The notes beneath the pieces are model-generated. The model was given only the letters and a program-made list of their open reading frames with translations, made no database searches and was not told the origin of the DNA. Positions 30,101 through 38,439 of a stretch of 64,000 nucleotides of DNA are shown here, piece by piece (positions within the stretch are counted from its first letter, which is position 1; the number at the start of each line of letters is the position of its first letter). Origin of the DNA: Debaryomyces hansenii CBS767. Its lineage: Eukaryota > Ascomycota > Pichiomycetes > Serinales > Debaryomycetaceae. The translations under genes and the position numbers were made by a program. Location of the stretch: contig NC_006045.2 in NCBI RefSeq assembly GCF_000006445.2, positions 744,001 to 808,000 of the forward strand, given 5' to 3'.

Positions 30101-31235
30101 TAAGAACTATGAAAAGGCATTAGACTGGTTATTTGAGATTGGTGAAGAATCTCACTATGAATTTGATGAATATGTTGTGGATCACGAATTATATAAAAAG
30201 GCTTTGCTTATTTACAAGTATGATAATGCAAGAACAAATGATATTTTAAGCTTATATGCGGATTATTTACATGACCAACAAAACTTCAACGAGTCTGCAT
30301 TAACTTACGAGTACTTGAGTGATTTTGAAAATGCACTTGAGAACTACATACTTGGCAAGAAATGGAAAGAAGCATTAACCATAGTTCAAAAAGCTGAATA
30401 CTCGTCAAAATTGATTTCCTCTGCTGAACAATTGGTCTCTTCTTTGACGGAAGAACATAAATACGCTGCTGCTGCCGAAATTGAATTTTATTTCTTGGGA
30501 AATATTGAAGAAGCAATTAAATTATATTGTAAAAATTATTTCTATGAGGATGCAATTTTGTTAGCAGCGAAAGAAAAGAAGGAAGATTTGATTCCCTCTA
30601 TTGTCGATATTCAATTGAATGAAGGGTTTGGAACGATTGCTGAATTATTGGCTGATTGTAAAGGCCAAATGACTTCTCAATTAAGAAGATTGAGGGAATT
30701 AAGAACCAAGAAGCAAGAAGACCCATATTCATTCTATGGAGCGCCAAATGACGATTTAGATACTCCTGATAATGTTTCTGTGGCAGCATCAGAAACTTCA
30801 ACCACTCCATCTTTCTTTACTAGATATACTGGTAAAACATCTGGTACGGCCAAAACCGGTGCATCTAGAAGAACCTCTAAAAACCGTAAGAGAGAAGAAA
30901 GAAAGAAAGCTAAAGGTAGGAAAGGTACTATTTATGAAGAAGAATATCTTATTAGGTCTGTTGGTCGTTTATTAGAAAGATTGGATCAAACGCAACCTGA
31001 TGCTATTAGATTGATTGAGGGATTAATTAGAAGGAGCATGAAGGAACAAGCATATCAACTTCAAAAAAACTGGATAGAACTCCTTGATTTCTTAAGAGAA
31101 AATATTAATGAAATTCATAACATGAGTGAAAGAGATCGAGAAAGAATTGATGATAACGGTGAAGTATACTTAATACCTGAAATTCCAGTTCCAACAATAA
31201 CTGATTTCCCAAAGAAGAATATTTTAGACTTTTAG
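27189..31235 (+). CDS. IKI3: Elongator complex subunit 1
   Basis: 1348-residue Elp1/Iki3, the scaffold of Elongator, which modifies wobble uridines of tRNAs (mcm5/ncm5). The start is the ATG at 27189 giving MRNLIVLNKG; the frame continues two codons upstream only to a TTG. The N-terminal half is WD40-like propellers (about residues 1-700) and the C-terminal half TPR-like helices mediating dimerisation. A basic segment near residues 1220-1250 (SRRTSKNRKREERKKAKGRK) matches the tRNA-binding/nuclear signal of Elp1. Length equals the S. cerevisiae protein (1349 aa). It converges on RAD59 with 45 bp between stops. Confidence 0.95.
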   Translation: MRNLIVLNKGHVSPESKTYPDLELIDSVFDVVSNSVTFALSSIESGIIEVQQFMKNGELLVLASFPTEGGKLLSFNHFVDTCQLIFVMENGDIVTGTYDPAQPDPDTTMVEIVGSIDSGLLASSWSPDEETLAILTRENNLLLLSRLFEPLNEKQLNPDDIKITDSKHVSVGWGKKETQFKGKGAKALEREKDALKHAGLDLKEDSPLRDPTVAQLEKGTVSEFDNRSVTISWRGDCEYFAITTVEPVLVEDTQELYDRRVIRVFSREGELESVSEAVDGLEHNLSWKPQGSLIASTQRHTDEDGDEALDLVFYEKNGLRHGEFNTRLNPFEESIQGLEWSSNSEVLAFQLIDRVQLWTTKNYHWYLKQEIYVTEDDSSNEVSFIKFHPEKPLHLMIGTLKRGILVIDLAYKITTGPTQLGNDIGMTLVADGNIAKITPLSVANVPPPISFRELELEDNITDLATSKSNEIYAILTSKNDIYIAHIPIDTMKLGKHPKIVSKIDSTQFICPGEFAKQLAFVADSTIVVVVDNGNYSKVIEFDIRDDISSPVFNDSIDFSPKVVLLKSQADFDAVALQTIDGAVHQLNSYQDIKEVSRFPQLCRDFELVVTSSNEEMEDNEPVVTAFGISTNGKLFADSKQIATAVTSLKTTESHLLFTTAQSQLCFIHLKSATGNFEYDIFQKANDNNESSIDERVRQIERGSILVNAMPSKYSVVLEAPRGNLETICPRIMVLSGVRKFIKQKNYKEAFLACRTHRIDLDILHDYDPELFFANVEAFINQIKKVEHLDLFVSCLHEEDVTLTKYKDTISESENITTGLKSLQLQSQPTPVQNDGNKMNGNKLQKKDPKDSKVNRICEKILSILLKPEYFEKYLQTIITAYACENPPNLSDALQLVGGFKSVEQTEQAVVHLCFLQDVNKLYDTALGLYDVKLTLAIAQQSQKDPKEYLPFLQKLHTQPQLRKQFLIDDYLKNYEKALDWLFEIGEESHYEFDEYVVDHELYKKALLIYKYDNARTNDILSLYADYLHDQQNFNESALTYEYLSDFENALENYILGKKWKEALTIVQKAEYSSKLISSAEQLVSSLTEEHKYAAAAEIEFYFLGNIEEAIKLYCKNYFYEDAILLAAKEKKEDLIPSIVDIQLNEGFGTIAELLADCKGQMTSQLRRLRELRTKKQEDPYSFYGAPNDDLDTPDNVSVAASETSTTPSFFTRYTGKTSGTAKTGASRRTSKNRKREERKKAKGRKGTIYEEEYLIRSVGRLLERLDQTQPDAIRLIEGLIRRSMKEQAYQLQKNWIELLDFLRENINEIHNMSERDRERIDDNGEVYLIPEIPVPTITDFPKKNILDF

Positions 31236-31280
31236 TCCCTATAGGCGATATATAGCTAGTTTAATAAAGAAGCATAATAA

Positions 31281-31871
31281 TTACGTCTTACCTTGTTCAA
31301 CTCTTTCGAAATTCTTTAATTCGTTCTCAAGAAGTAGGTCCCGCAACCCTAAAATAGAGTTTTTTAACCCATCGGTGATTGCTTGTTTCTTACCTTTGTT
31401 ATAGCACATATTTTTGTGTGGCATGTTTGAAGCCTCCCCCGTACCCAATTCGTCGTTGTAAGTGCCATCTTTCAAAATTATACGAGCGACAACATTATAC
31501 TTGACCGAATATTCGTTATTTTCTTCGTTAAGTTGCTCGTGCACCAAATGGGAACTAATAATCTCAGACGACCATCCATTGTAGCCAAATACTTCATTCG
31601 CCAAGTTGAAAATAACACTTGATGAAAACTTCAGGTAGAAATTTGATCCAGAGAATCGTTTTGAATCTTTGGCGTTTTGTATCGCTTCCAAGCGTGCTTG
31701 CAAAGTTCCAATCTTTTTAAGAGCCCAATCGGAAGCAATTCCTTCATTTGAATTATTCTCCTCTTCATTTTGATCTTGTTTTTCAAATTCTGACATATCT
31801 GGAAAAAAGACTACTGTCGATGGACCAGTAGTTTCATCGCCATATGCATCTTCCCAAGCGTTATTATTCAT
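31281..31871 (-). CDS. RAD59: Rad52-family recombination protein Rad59
   Basis: 196-residue Rad59-type protein, which anneals single strands and supports Rad52 in single-strand annealing and break-induced replication. The Rad52/Rad59 core is visible as VFGYNGWSSEI, YNVVARIILKDGTYNDELGTGEA, then KNMCYNKGKKQAITDGLKNSI, the segment typical of the family. An acidic N-terminal stretch (about residues 25-45) precedes it. It is shorter than S. cerevisiae Rad59 (238 aa), and lacks the Rad51- and RPA-binding C-terminus of Rad52, which argues for Rad59 rather than Rad52. Convergent with IKI3. Confidence 0.9.
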   Translation of the reverse strand: MNNNAWEDAYGDETTGPSTVVFFPDMSEFEKQDQNEEENNSNEGIASDWALKKIGTLQARLEAIQNAKDSKRFSGSNFYLKFSSSVIFNLANEVFGYNGWSSEIISSHLVHEQLNEENNEYSVKYNVVARIILKDGTYNDELGTGEASNMPHKNMCYNKGKKQAITDGLKNSILGLRDLLLENELKNFERVEQGKT

Positions 31872-32127
31872 ATTAATCGGAGTAATACGAAATACTCAAC
31901 TCGATATTGTGTTTCCATTTAAAACACTAATTGTATATAGATTTAATTGGGTCTTGATAAAGATTCAGGTTAATTTCTATAGAAGTTATTGTTATGTAAA
32001 TAAAAATACTCGTATTAATTCTATGAGGCTACGCGAACCCAAATTTTTCAGTTTCGAGTTACATAAAGAATAATTCTGCTATATTAATTAACGAGTAGGA
32101 TCGATAGTCTACCCAATTGAAAGGGAA

Positions 32128-35100
32128 ATGGATTACCTAAATAGTATATTATCCCAGCAAAACCAGGTTCAGCTGGTAGAGGAAGCAATTCCTACTCTTT
32201 GTAATAGACTACAGCATGCCACCTTGTCCTCAGATAGAAGATCAGCTGTATTGGGATTAAAAAGTTTCAGTAGACAATATAGAGAATCTGTTGTGGAATA
32301 TGGTTTAAGGGCATTGATTACAACGTTGAAGAAGGACTCCTCGAATCCTGTTATTATTAAAGCGATTTTGGAAACGTTACTTATTCTATTTATCAGAGGT
32401 GAAGGAGACGATGATTTAACTCGAGGATGGATTTCACAACAATCAAGACTCCAGAATGGAAAATATCCATCTCCAATATTGATGAATGATGGGTCCATTG
32501 ATCAATTTTCTTTGTGGATCGCTGACGAACTTACCCAAGACGAAGAGTGCATTTCATTATTACTTGAGATATTACTGGAGAATGACAACTTCCACATTAG
32601 GCTATACACCTTGCAGTTGCTAGAAGCATTAGTATCAACAAGAGGGGAAAAAACTAAAGATTGCTTATTGAATATACCAACTGCCGTTTCTACTTTGGTT
32701 TCTCTCTTAAATGATTCGCATGATCCTGTTAGAAATGAAGCCATTTTGCTTTTAATGGCAATCGCTAATCGTAATTTTAATATCCAAAAGCTAGTTGCAT
32801 TTGAAAATACCTTTGATAGTCTTTTTGATATTATCGATGAAGAAGGAGGAATAAGAGGCTCTATTCTTGTACAAGATTGCCTAACGTTAATTACCAATTT
32901 ATTGCAATATAATGCATCTAATCAGAAATTTTTCCTAGAAACCCAATGTATCCCACGTTTAGCTAAGTTATTGGGAGAGCCTGTTGAAGATGCTGTAGAT
33001 AGCGATATGACGGATGAAAACGGTATGCCGATAGTTGCACCACCTATGGTATGGACGGAACAGAGACTACAGAACATGGTTATCGCTTTGGAAATATGTA
33101 GAACATTAGTCTCGGAAGACAATGAATCACTACAAGTTAACCAAGAGAAACTCTTTCAGTCTGGTGTTTCGTTTATTGTTTTGAAATTAGTTTTCTCGCC
33201 AGTGACGGCTAATGCAGTGAGATCAATTGCGTTACTCACAACGGCAGACTTAATAAGCAGTAATCCGGATATTCAGTTACAATTTTCACAAATTGATGTG
33301 CCGTATATTGATCCGTCTATGCCAACTCAACTAAAGTCGTACGATAAGCCGATACCTGTCACTATCGCATTACTCAACTGGACATTATTCATTAATTCAG
33401 TTCACGTATTTGACATAAGAATGGGTGCAGCATTGTGCTTGCATGCATACTTTAAAGAAAATAAGGATTCAAAGTCAGCTTTCTTAACGGATCAAATAAA
33501 GGCCTACGCGGACCCTGATTATTTCTCAAATTTGGGTGACAATAAAGAAGACAAAATAGATGATGATACACAAGACATCGTCGTTAACAATGGATCTTCT
33601 AATAATGAAGTGGATTTAGTAATTGATGAGAAGTCGCAAGATGAAAATACCATTCCTACTCCCTTTGGAAATATATTTGCAACCTTAATGGATTATGATG
33701 CTGATATTAAACTAAACCCATACAGATTATGGTTTGCTTCCGTTATTTTGATCTATCTCTTTGAGGAATATGAAGAAAACAAAATAGCGGCGCAGAAGGT
33801 TTATACTGGTGACGAAAGTGCTGGTGAAGAAGTCATGAGTTCGATTCAGGCCATATCAGGTTTATTAATAACAACTTTAGATAATATGGACCCGCGTATC
33901 TCAATTGGTTATTTAATGTTATTAACTGTTTGGTTGTATGAAGATTTCAATGCCGTAAATGAATTTTTAGATGACTCGTCAATTATTAAGTCTATATTGG
34001 CATTCTTATCTAATAATTCCTCAGAGCTGACTGTGTTGGTTCATGGTATGGCTACAATCCTATTAGGTGTAGTATATGAATTCTCATCGAAAGAATCCCC
34101 TATACCTAGACTTGAGTTACATTCTCTTTTAGTTAAGGCAATGGGCAGAGATAACTATTCTTTGAAGGTAAGACAATTTAAAGATAATGAGCTTTTCAAA
34201 AGTTTCGACGATGAATCACCTTTAAGTAATACTAAAGATCAGACCGGTTTGCCTGATGTTTACTTTGGAGCTATTTATGTAAATTTGATCAAAGAAAATT
34301 TCCCTCGATTGAAGAGGGCATTATTTCATGACCCGCATGCTGAACCCCAGGGGCATATATCGTTCGAGCTTTACGAAGAGTTAGATACAAAACATAGTCT
34401 ACTTAAAACTCAATTAGAAGAGGAGAAAGTCAAAGCTTCCGAAATGGAAATGAAACTTCATGAAGAGATTAATAAATTGAATAGAGATTGCGAAGATGTG
34501 AAAGTACAATTAGATAAAGCTTGTAATGAATTAAAAGAATTAAAAAACAAGCATTCGTCCGTCAGCGAAAAGTACAGCAATACCACTAAAAGTTTACAAG
34601 CAACAGAGAAATCAAAGAAAGAGTTTGAAACTTCTTCTGGTAAATACTTCAAAGAGTTACAAGAAGCCTTAAAAAAATTCGGGGTCAGTGATGATTTAGT
34701 TAAAAGCTTAGAACAGAAATTAGAAAATTCTGAACAGGCTAGACAAAAGGCCGAGGATGGTATAAACAAGATGAGCAGAGAATTGTTTCATCTTAGCAAA
34801 CAGAAGAAGGAATCTGACAGTAATATAAAGTCTCATGAAAAGAAAGTTGACTCTTTGAAGTTAGAGATTGCTAACATTACCAAAACGTTTGAAGCGAGAA
34901 TTGAAAAACTACAGAAAGCTAATGACTTGTTCAAAGAAAAAGTCGAGGATTTAAATAAAAAAATTTCTGAATCAGTATCCTATAATGAACACAGTGATAA
35001 AAAGTCTCGAGAAATGAAGGAGAAACTCGATGATGTAGAAGCAACTAATGAACATTTGATGGATAAATTAAGATCTGCTGCATCTGCATTTCAAGAGATG

Positions 35101-38100
35101 AAATACGCTAAAACTTCGTCAGATAAGGAGATCGAGAAATACAAAATTGAAATAAAAAGCAAAAATGATGAATTTAATTCATTGCAGCTGGAATTTACTT
35201 TATTGAAAGAAGAGAAGGAAAAAATTAATGAAGAGTTTGAGTCTTTTAAGGTAAAATCGTCGGCTGAAGTTGGCAAACTAAATTCAAGCATCAATGATTT
35301 AAAGTCAGCTAAAGACTCTTTGGATAGTAATCATTCAACAATTTCTAATGAATTTGAAGAATTGAAAGAAAAGTTGTCACAGGAATCCAAAAGATATAGT
35401 AATTTAAAAATTGAATATGACAAACTGCTTGAATCATTGAAATGTGAAAACGAAAAACTTAAGAAAGACTTAGAGGATATAGACAATTCGAAAGAAAATG
35501 CTGAGGCGAAACAGAAATCCGTTGAAGAGGAATTACTGAATTTTAAGACAAAACATTCTAAAGTAAGGGAAGAGTTAGAAAAGTCATTAGATGCTAAAAC
35601 AGGCGAGTATAATGATGCTATAGAAAAACTAAAAAATAAAGATATCAGCATAGCTTCATTAAAAGAAACACACTCGAAGAAAGTATCAGAGTTAGATTCT
35701 GGTCATTCTAAGCTTTCACAAGATTTAGAGGCCGCAAATTCTAGATGTTTAGAAACTGAGAAACAAATAAAGGAACATTTGGAATCATCCTCTAACCTGG
35801 CTGATCAAATTTCAGCTTTAGAAAAGGTTAAAGGTGAGTTAGAGGCTTCCATAAACAACGCAGAGCAAGAATCCAACAAATCTAGAGAAGAATTTGAGAA
35901 AGAAAAAGCCGAATTAAACCAAAATTTGACAAATCTTGAAGCTGAAAAACAAAAAGCTGAAAAGAGGCTAGACCTGGTGCAAGAGGAAAAGGCGATTGCT
36001 GAGAAAGAATTAGCTAAGCTAAAACAAATATTGGATGATAATAGCAAATTAGAAACGGAGGTATCCGAACTAAAATCAGATATTACTAAATTTAAAGACG
36101 AACATACGATTATTAACGAAAAGTTGAGTATTAAAACTAAAGAGTTAAGTGAGAAGAAAGATCAAATTGAAAATCAAGAATCCAAACTCAAAGATCTTGC
36201 TAAATCCTTGGATAATGAAAAGATACTTGTTAAGGATTTGAAAGAGAAGAAAGAGTCTTTGGAAACCCGAATTAAAGAATTAGAAAATGATATAGCTTAT
36301 GCTTCTAATAGTTCCAAAGAAATGCAAACGAAGAATGAGAATTTGGAAACCAAATTAAAATCGACTGAAAAGGATTTATCGACTCTGAATTCAAAATTTA
36401 CTAATGAAACCAAAATTCTCAAGGATCTAATATCTGACCATGAAGTGAGTATTTCGAGTCTTAAAGTTGACTTAGATAAAAAAGTTCAAGAAGTGGAGAA
36501 AGAACGAAACATGTTGAGTGAAAATTCGGAAACAGTTATTAAAGAATATGGTGATAAAATAAAAGAGTTAGAAAAGGCCCTTGGTATTGCGAAAACTGCT
36601 CACGAATCGAAGTTAAATGCAATGTCGAAAGAAAAGAAACTTGCAGATGAAAGCCTCAAATATATAAATAATGAATTTGAAATCCATAAAAACGACTCAA
36701 ATGAATCTACTACTAAACTCACAAAAGAAATTGAGTCATTAAATGTTAAATTAGAGAATGAAAGGAAACTTTCCACTTCAAAGCTTTCTGAGAGAGAGGC
36801 AGAATTGAAAAAGGAATCTGAAACCTTGAAGGCTACAGGAAAACAGCTCGAAGATGAAATTGAGAAGCTTAAGAAAGAGAAGGATGTTGTAAGTGATAAT
36901 TTTCAACTGAAAAATCTAGAGTTTTCTACTTTAGAAAAGGATTTGGCTTCCAAAGTAGAAGAAATAAAGTCTATTAATAATGTGACTGAATCTTATAAGA
37001 AGGAATCGGACGATATAAAATCCAAGACTAAACAACTTGAAAATGATCTAGAAGCTGCTCAGAAGTTTGGGGATAAAACTAAGGAGGAATTGGACACTCT
37101 TAACCAAAAGATTGAGGAATTAAAGAGTGTAAATTCCAATACAGAAGAGACTTGGACTAACAAGCTTAAAGAATCCGAATCTAGTTATGCTGCGCTTGAC
37201 GAACAGAAAAAATCGATATCTCAAGAATTGTCAGCTTTAAAATCTTCCGATAAGGCAGCGTCAGAAATGACAAAGCAATTGGAAAACGAACTTCAGACTT
37301 TAAAGGATGATATTGAAGAAAAATCGAGATCAAAGAAAGAATTAGAGGAGAAATCTACAACACTTTCTTCTACGATTAACGAACTTGAAAATAAACTTGA
37401 TGCCATGAAAAAAGAATTGGATTCTGAAAAATCTGTAATAGAAAAATTATCTGCCGAGTTGAAAGAGCATTCAAAACTGTCGGCTGATTTGAAAGAATAT
37501 AAAGAGAAATTTGAGCAGCTAGAAAAGGAACATGAACAATTAAAGAAGAAATTCGATGCAGAAGGAAATATTCATGGTGAGAAAATGAAAGAACTAAAGT
37601 CTAAGCTTGATTCCTTACAAGATGACCTGACAGCAGCAATGGATTTAAAAAGTAAAATTGAAAGCCTCAATCAAGAGTTACTATCAACTAAAACAACGAA
37701 GGATGATGAAATCAAAAAACTCACCAAAGACTTAGAGTCTACCCAAGCTTTGAAAAATAATGAAAAAGAATTGAAAAAAGACTTGAATAGTTCGAAGGAG
37801 AATATATCAACGTTGAAAGAAGATTTAAATGCATTGAAGGAAAATGAGACAAGATTGAAGCAAGATCTAGAAATTTCAAAGGCAAATGAGGATTCATTAA
37901 ACAAAGAACTAGAATCATTGAAATCTAGCCAGAAAAATAAAGAGAAAGACAATATAGACTTTGACTCTCAAAAGGCTAACTTTTTAGAAAGCGAGAAAAA
38001 GCTCAAGGAAGAGGTAGAAGCGTTAAAAAAGAAGTTGAAGGAACAATCCTCGACCATGGTACCAAGGTCAGAGCTAGATGACTTAATGCTACTCATGTCA

Positions 38101-38256
38101 GATATTGACGAGCATAATAAGAAGTACAAAAAACAGTTGAAAGCTTTGGGCCAAGATATTTCAAGTGACGAAGAAAGCGACGAGGATGACGACGACGAGG
38201 ATGACGACGACGAGGATGACGACGATGAGGATGACGACGATGAGGATGATGATTGA
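32128..38256 (+). CDS. USO1: Vesicle tethering protein Uso1 (p115)
   Basis: 2042-residue Uso1, a homodimeric long coiled-coil tether that captures ER-derived COPII vesicles at the Golgi. Residues 1 to about 730 form the armadillo-like globular head (Uso1/p115 head, including the LYTLQLLEALVSTRGEKTKD block). Residues about 750-2000 are an almost unbroken Lys/Glu/Leu/Ser-rich coiled coil. The C-terminus is an acidic tail made of five DNA-level 15-bp repeats (38179-38253). Longer than S. cerevisiae Uso1 (1790 aa), mostly in the coil. Many small antisense ORFs here are artefacts of the heptad codons. Confidence 0.94.
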   Translation: MDYLNSILSQQNQVQLVEEAIPTLCNRLQHATLSSDRRSAVLGLKSFSRQYRESVVEYGLRALITTLKKDSSNPVIIKAILETLLILFIRGEGDDDLTRGWISQQSRLQNGKYPSPILMNDGSIDQFSLWIADELTQDEECISLLLEILLENDNFHIRLYTLQLLEALVSTRGEKTKDCLLNIPTAVSTLVSLLNDSHDPVRNEAILLLMAIANRNFNIQKLVAFENTFDSLFDIIDEEGGIRGSILVQDCLTLITNLLQYNASNQKFFLETQCIPRLAKLLGEPVEDAVDSDMTDENGMPIVAPPMVWTEQRLQNMVIALEICRTLVSEDNESLQVNQEKLFQSGVSFIVLKLVFSPVTANAVRSIALLTTADLISSNPDIQLQFSQIDVPYIDPSMPTQLKSYDKPIPVTIALLNWTLFINSVHVFDIRMGAALCLHAYFKENKDSKSAFLTDQIKAYADPDYFSNLGDNKEDKIDDDTQDIVVNNGSSNNEVDLVIDEKSQDENTIPTPFGNIFATLMDYDADIKLNPYRLWFASVILIYLFEEYEENKIAAQKVYTGDESAGEEVMSSIQAISGLLITTLDNMDPRISIGYLMLLTVWLYEDFNAVNEFLDDSSIIKSILAFLSNNSSELTVLVHGMATILLGVVYEFSSKESPIPRLELHSLLVKAMGRDNYSLKVRQFKDNELFKSFDDESPLSNTKDQTGLPDVYFGAIYVNLIKENFPRLKRALFHDPHAEPQGHISFELYEELDTKHSLLKTQLEEEKVKASEMEMKLHEEINKLNRDCEDVKVQLDKACNELKELKNKHSSVSEKYSNTTKSLQATEKSKKEFETSSGKYFKELQEALKKFGVSDDLVKSLEQKLENSEQARQKAEDGINKMSRELFHLSKQKKESDSNIKSHEKKVDSLKLEIANITKTFEARIEKLQKANDLFKEKVEDLNKKISESVSYNEHSDKKSREMKEKLDDVEATNEHLMDKLRSAASAFQEMKYAKTSSDKEIEKYKIEIKSKNDEFNSLQLEFTLLKEEKEKINEEFESFKVKSSAEVGKLNSSINDLKSAKDSLDSNHSTISNEFEELKEKLSQESKRYSNLKIEYDKLLESLKCENEKLKKDLEDIDNSKENAEAKQKSVEEELLNFKTKHSKVREELEKSLDAKTGEYNDAIEKLKNKDISIASLKETHSKKVSELDSGHSKLSQDLEAANSRCLETEKQIKEHLESSSNLADQISALEKVKGELEASINNAEQESNKSREEFEKEKAELNQNLTNLEAEKQKAEKRLDLVQEEKAIAEKELAKLKQILDDNSKLETEVSELKSDITKFKDEHTIINEKLSIKTKELSEKKDQIENQESKLKDLAKSLDNEKILVKDLKEKKESLETRIKELENDIAYASNSSKEMQTKNENLETKLKSTEKDLSTLNSKFTNETKILKDLISDHEVSISSLKVDLDKKVQEVEKERNMLSENSETVIKEYGDKIKELEKALGIAKTAHESKLNAMSKEKKLADESLKYINNEFEIHKNDSNESTTKLTKEIESLNVKLENERKLSTSKLSEREAELKKESETLKATGKQLEDEIEKLKKEKDVVSDNFQLKNLEFSTLEKDLASKVEEIKSINNVTESYKKESDDIKSKTKQLENDLEAAQKFGDKTKEELDTLNQKIEELKSVNSNTEETWTNKLKESESSYAALDEQKKSISQELSALKSSDKAASEMTKQLENELQTLKDDIEEKSRSKKELEEKSTTLSSTINELENKLDAMKKELDSEKSVIEKLSAELKEHSKLSADLKEYKEKFEQLEKEHEQLKKKFDAEGNIHGEKMKELKSKLDSLQDDLTAAMDLKSKIESLNQELLSTKTTKDDEIKKLTKDLESTQALKNNEKELKKDLNSSKENISTLKEDLNALKENETRLKQDLEISKANEDSLNKELESLKSSQKNKEKDNIDFDSQKANFLESEKKLKEEVEALKKKLKEQSSTMVPRSELDDLMLLMSDIDEHNKKYKKQLKALGQDISSDEESDEDDDDEDDDDEDDDDEDDDDEDDD
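38179..38253 (+). repeat. 15-bp minisatellite encoding the acidic tail of USO1
   Basis: Five in-frame units of consensus GACGAGGATGACGAC (38179-38193, 38194-38208, 38209-38223, 38224-38238, 38239-38253), each coding Asp-Glu-Asp-Asp-Asp, directly followed by TGA. The first three units are identical; the last two differ only at third codon positions. Confidence 0.95.
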
Positions 38257-38439
38257 TATGTATTCTCCTCGATATGTAATTAGTCTGTAATAATATTTAT
38301 AATTATAACGTCCTTGTAGAGTGAAGCGAATTATTTTTTCCCAGTGTGCAAGAAAAGTATTTTTCGATATAAAATCAACTACTTCTACAGATATTATTAG
38401 TATCCTTCTAAACATTTAGTTCTAGAAGACTGCAGTCCC

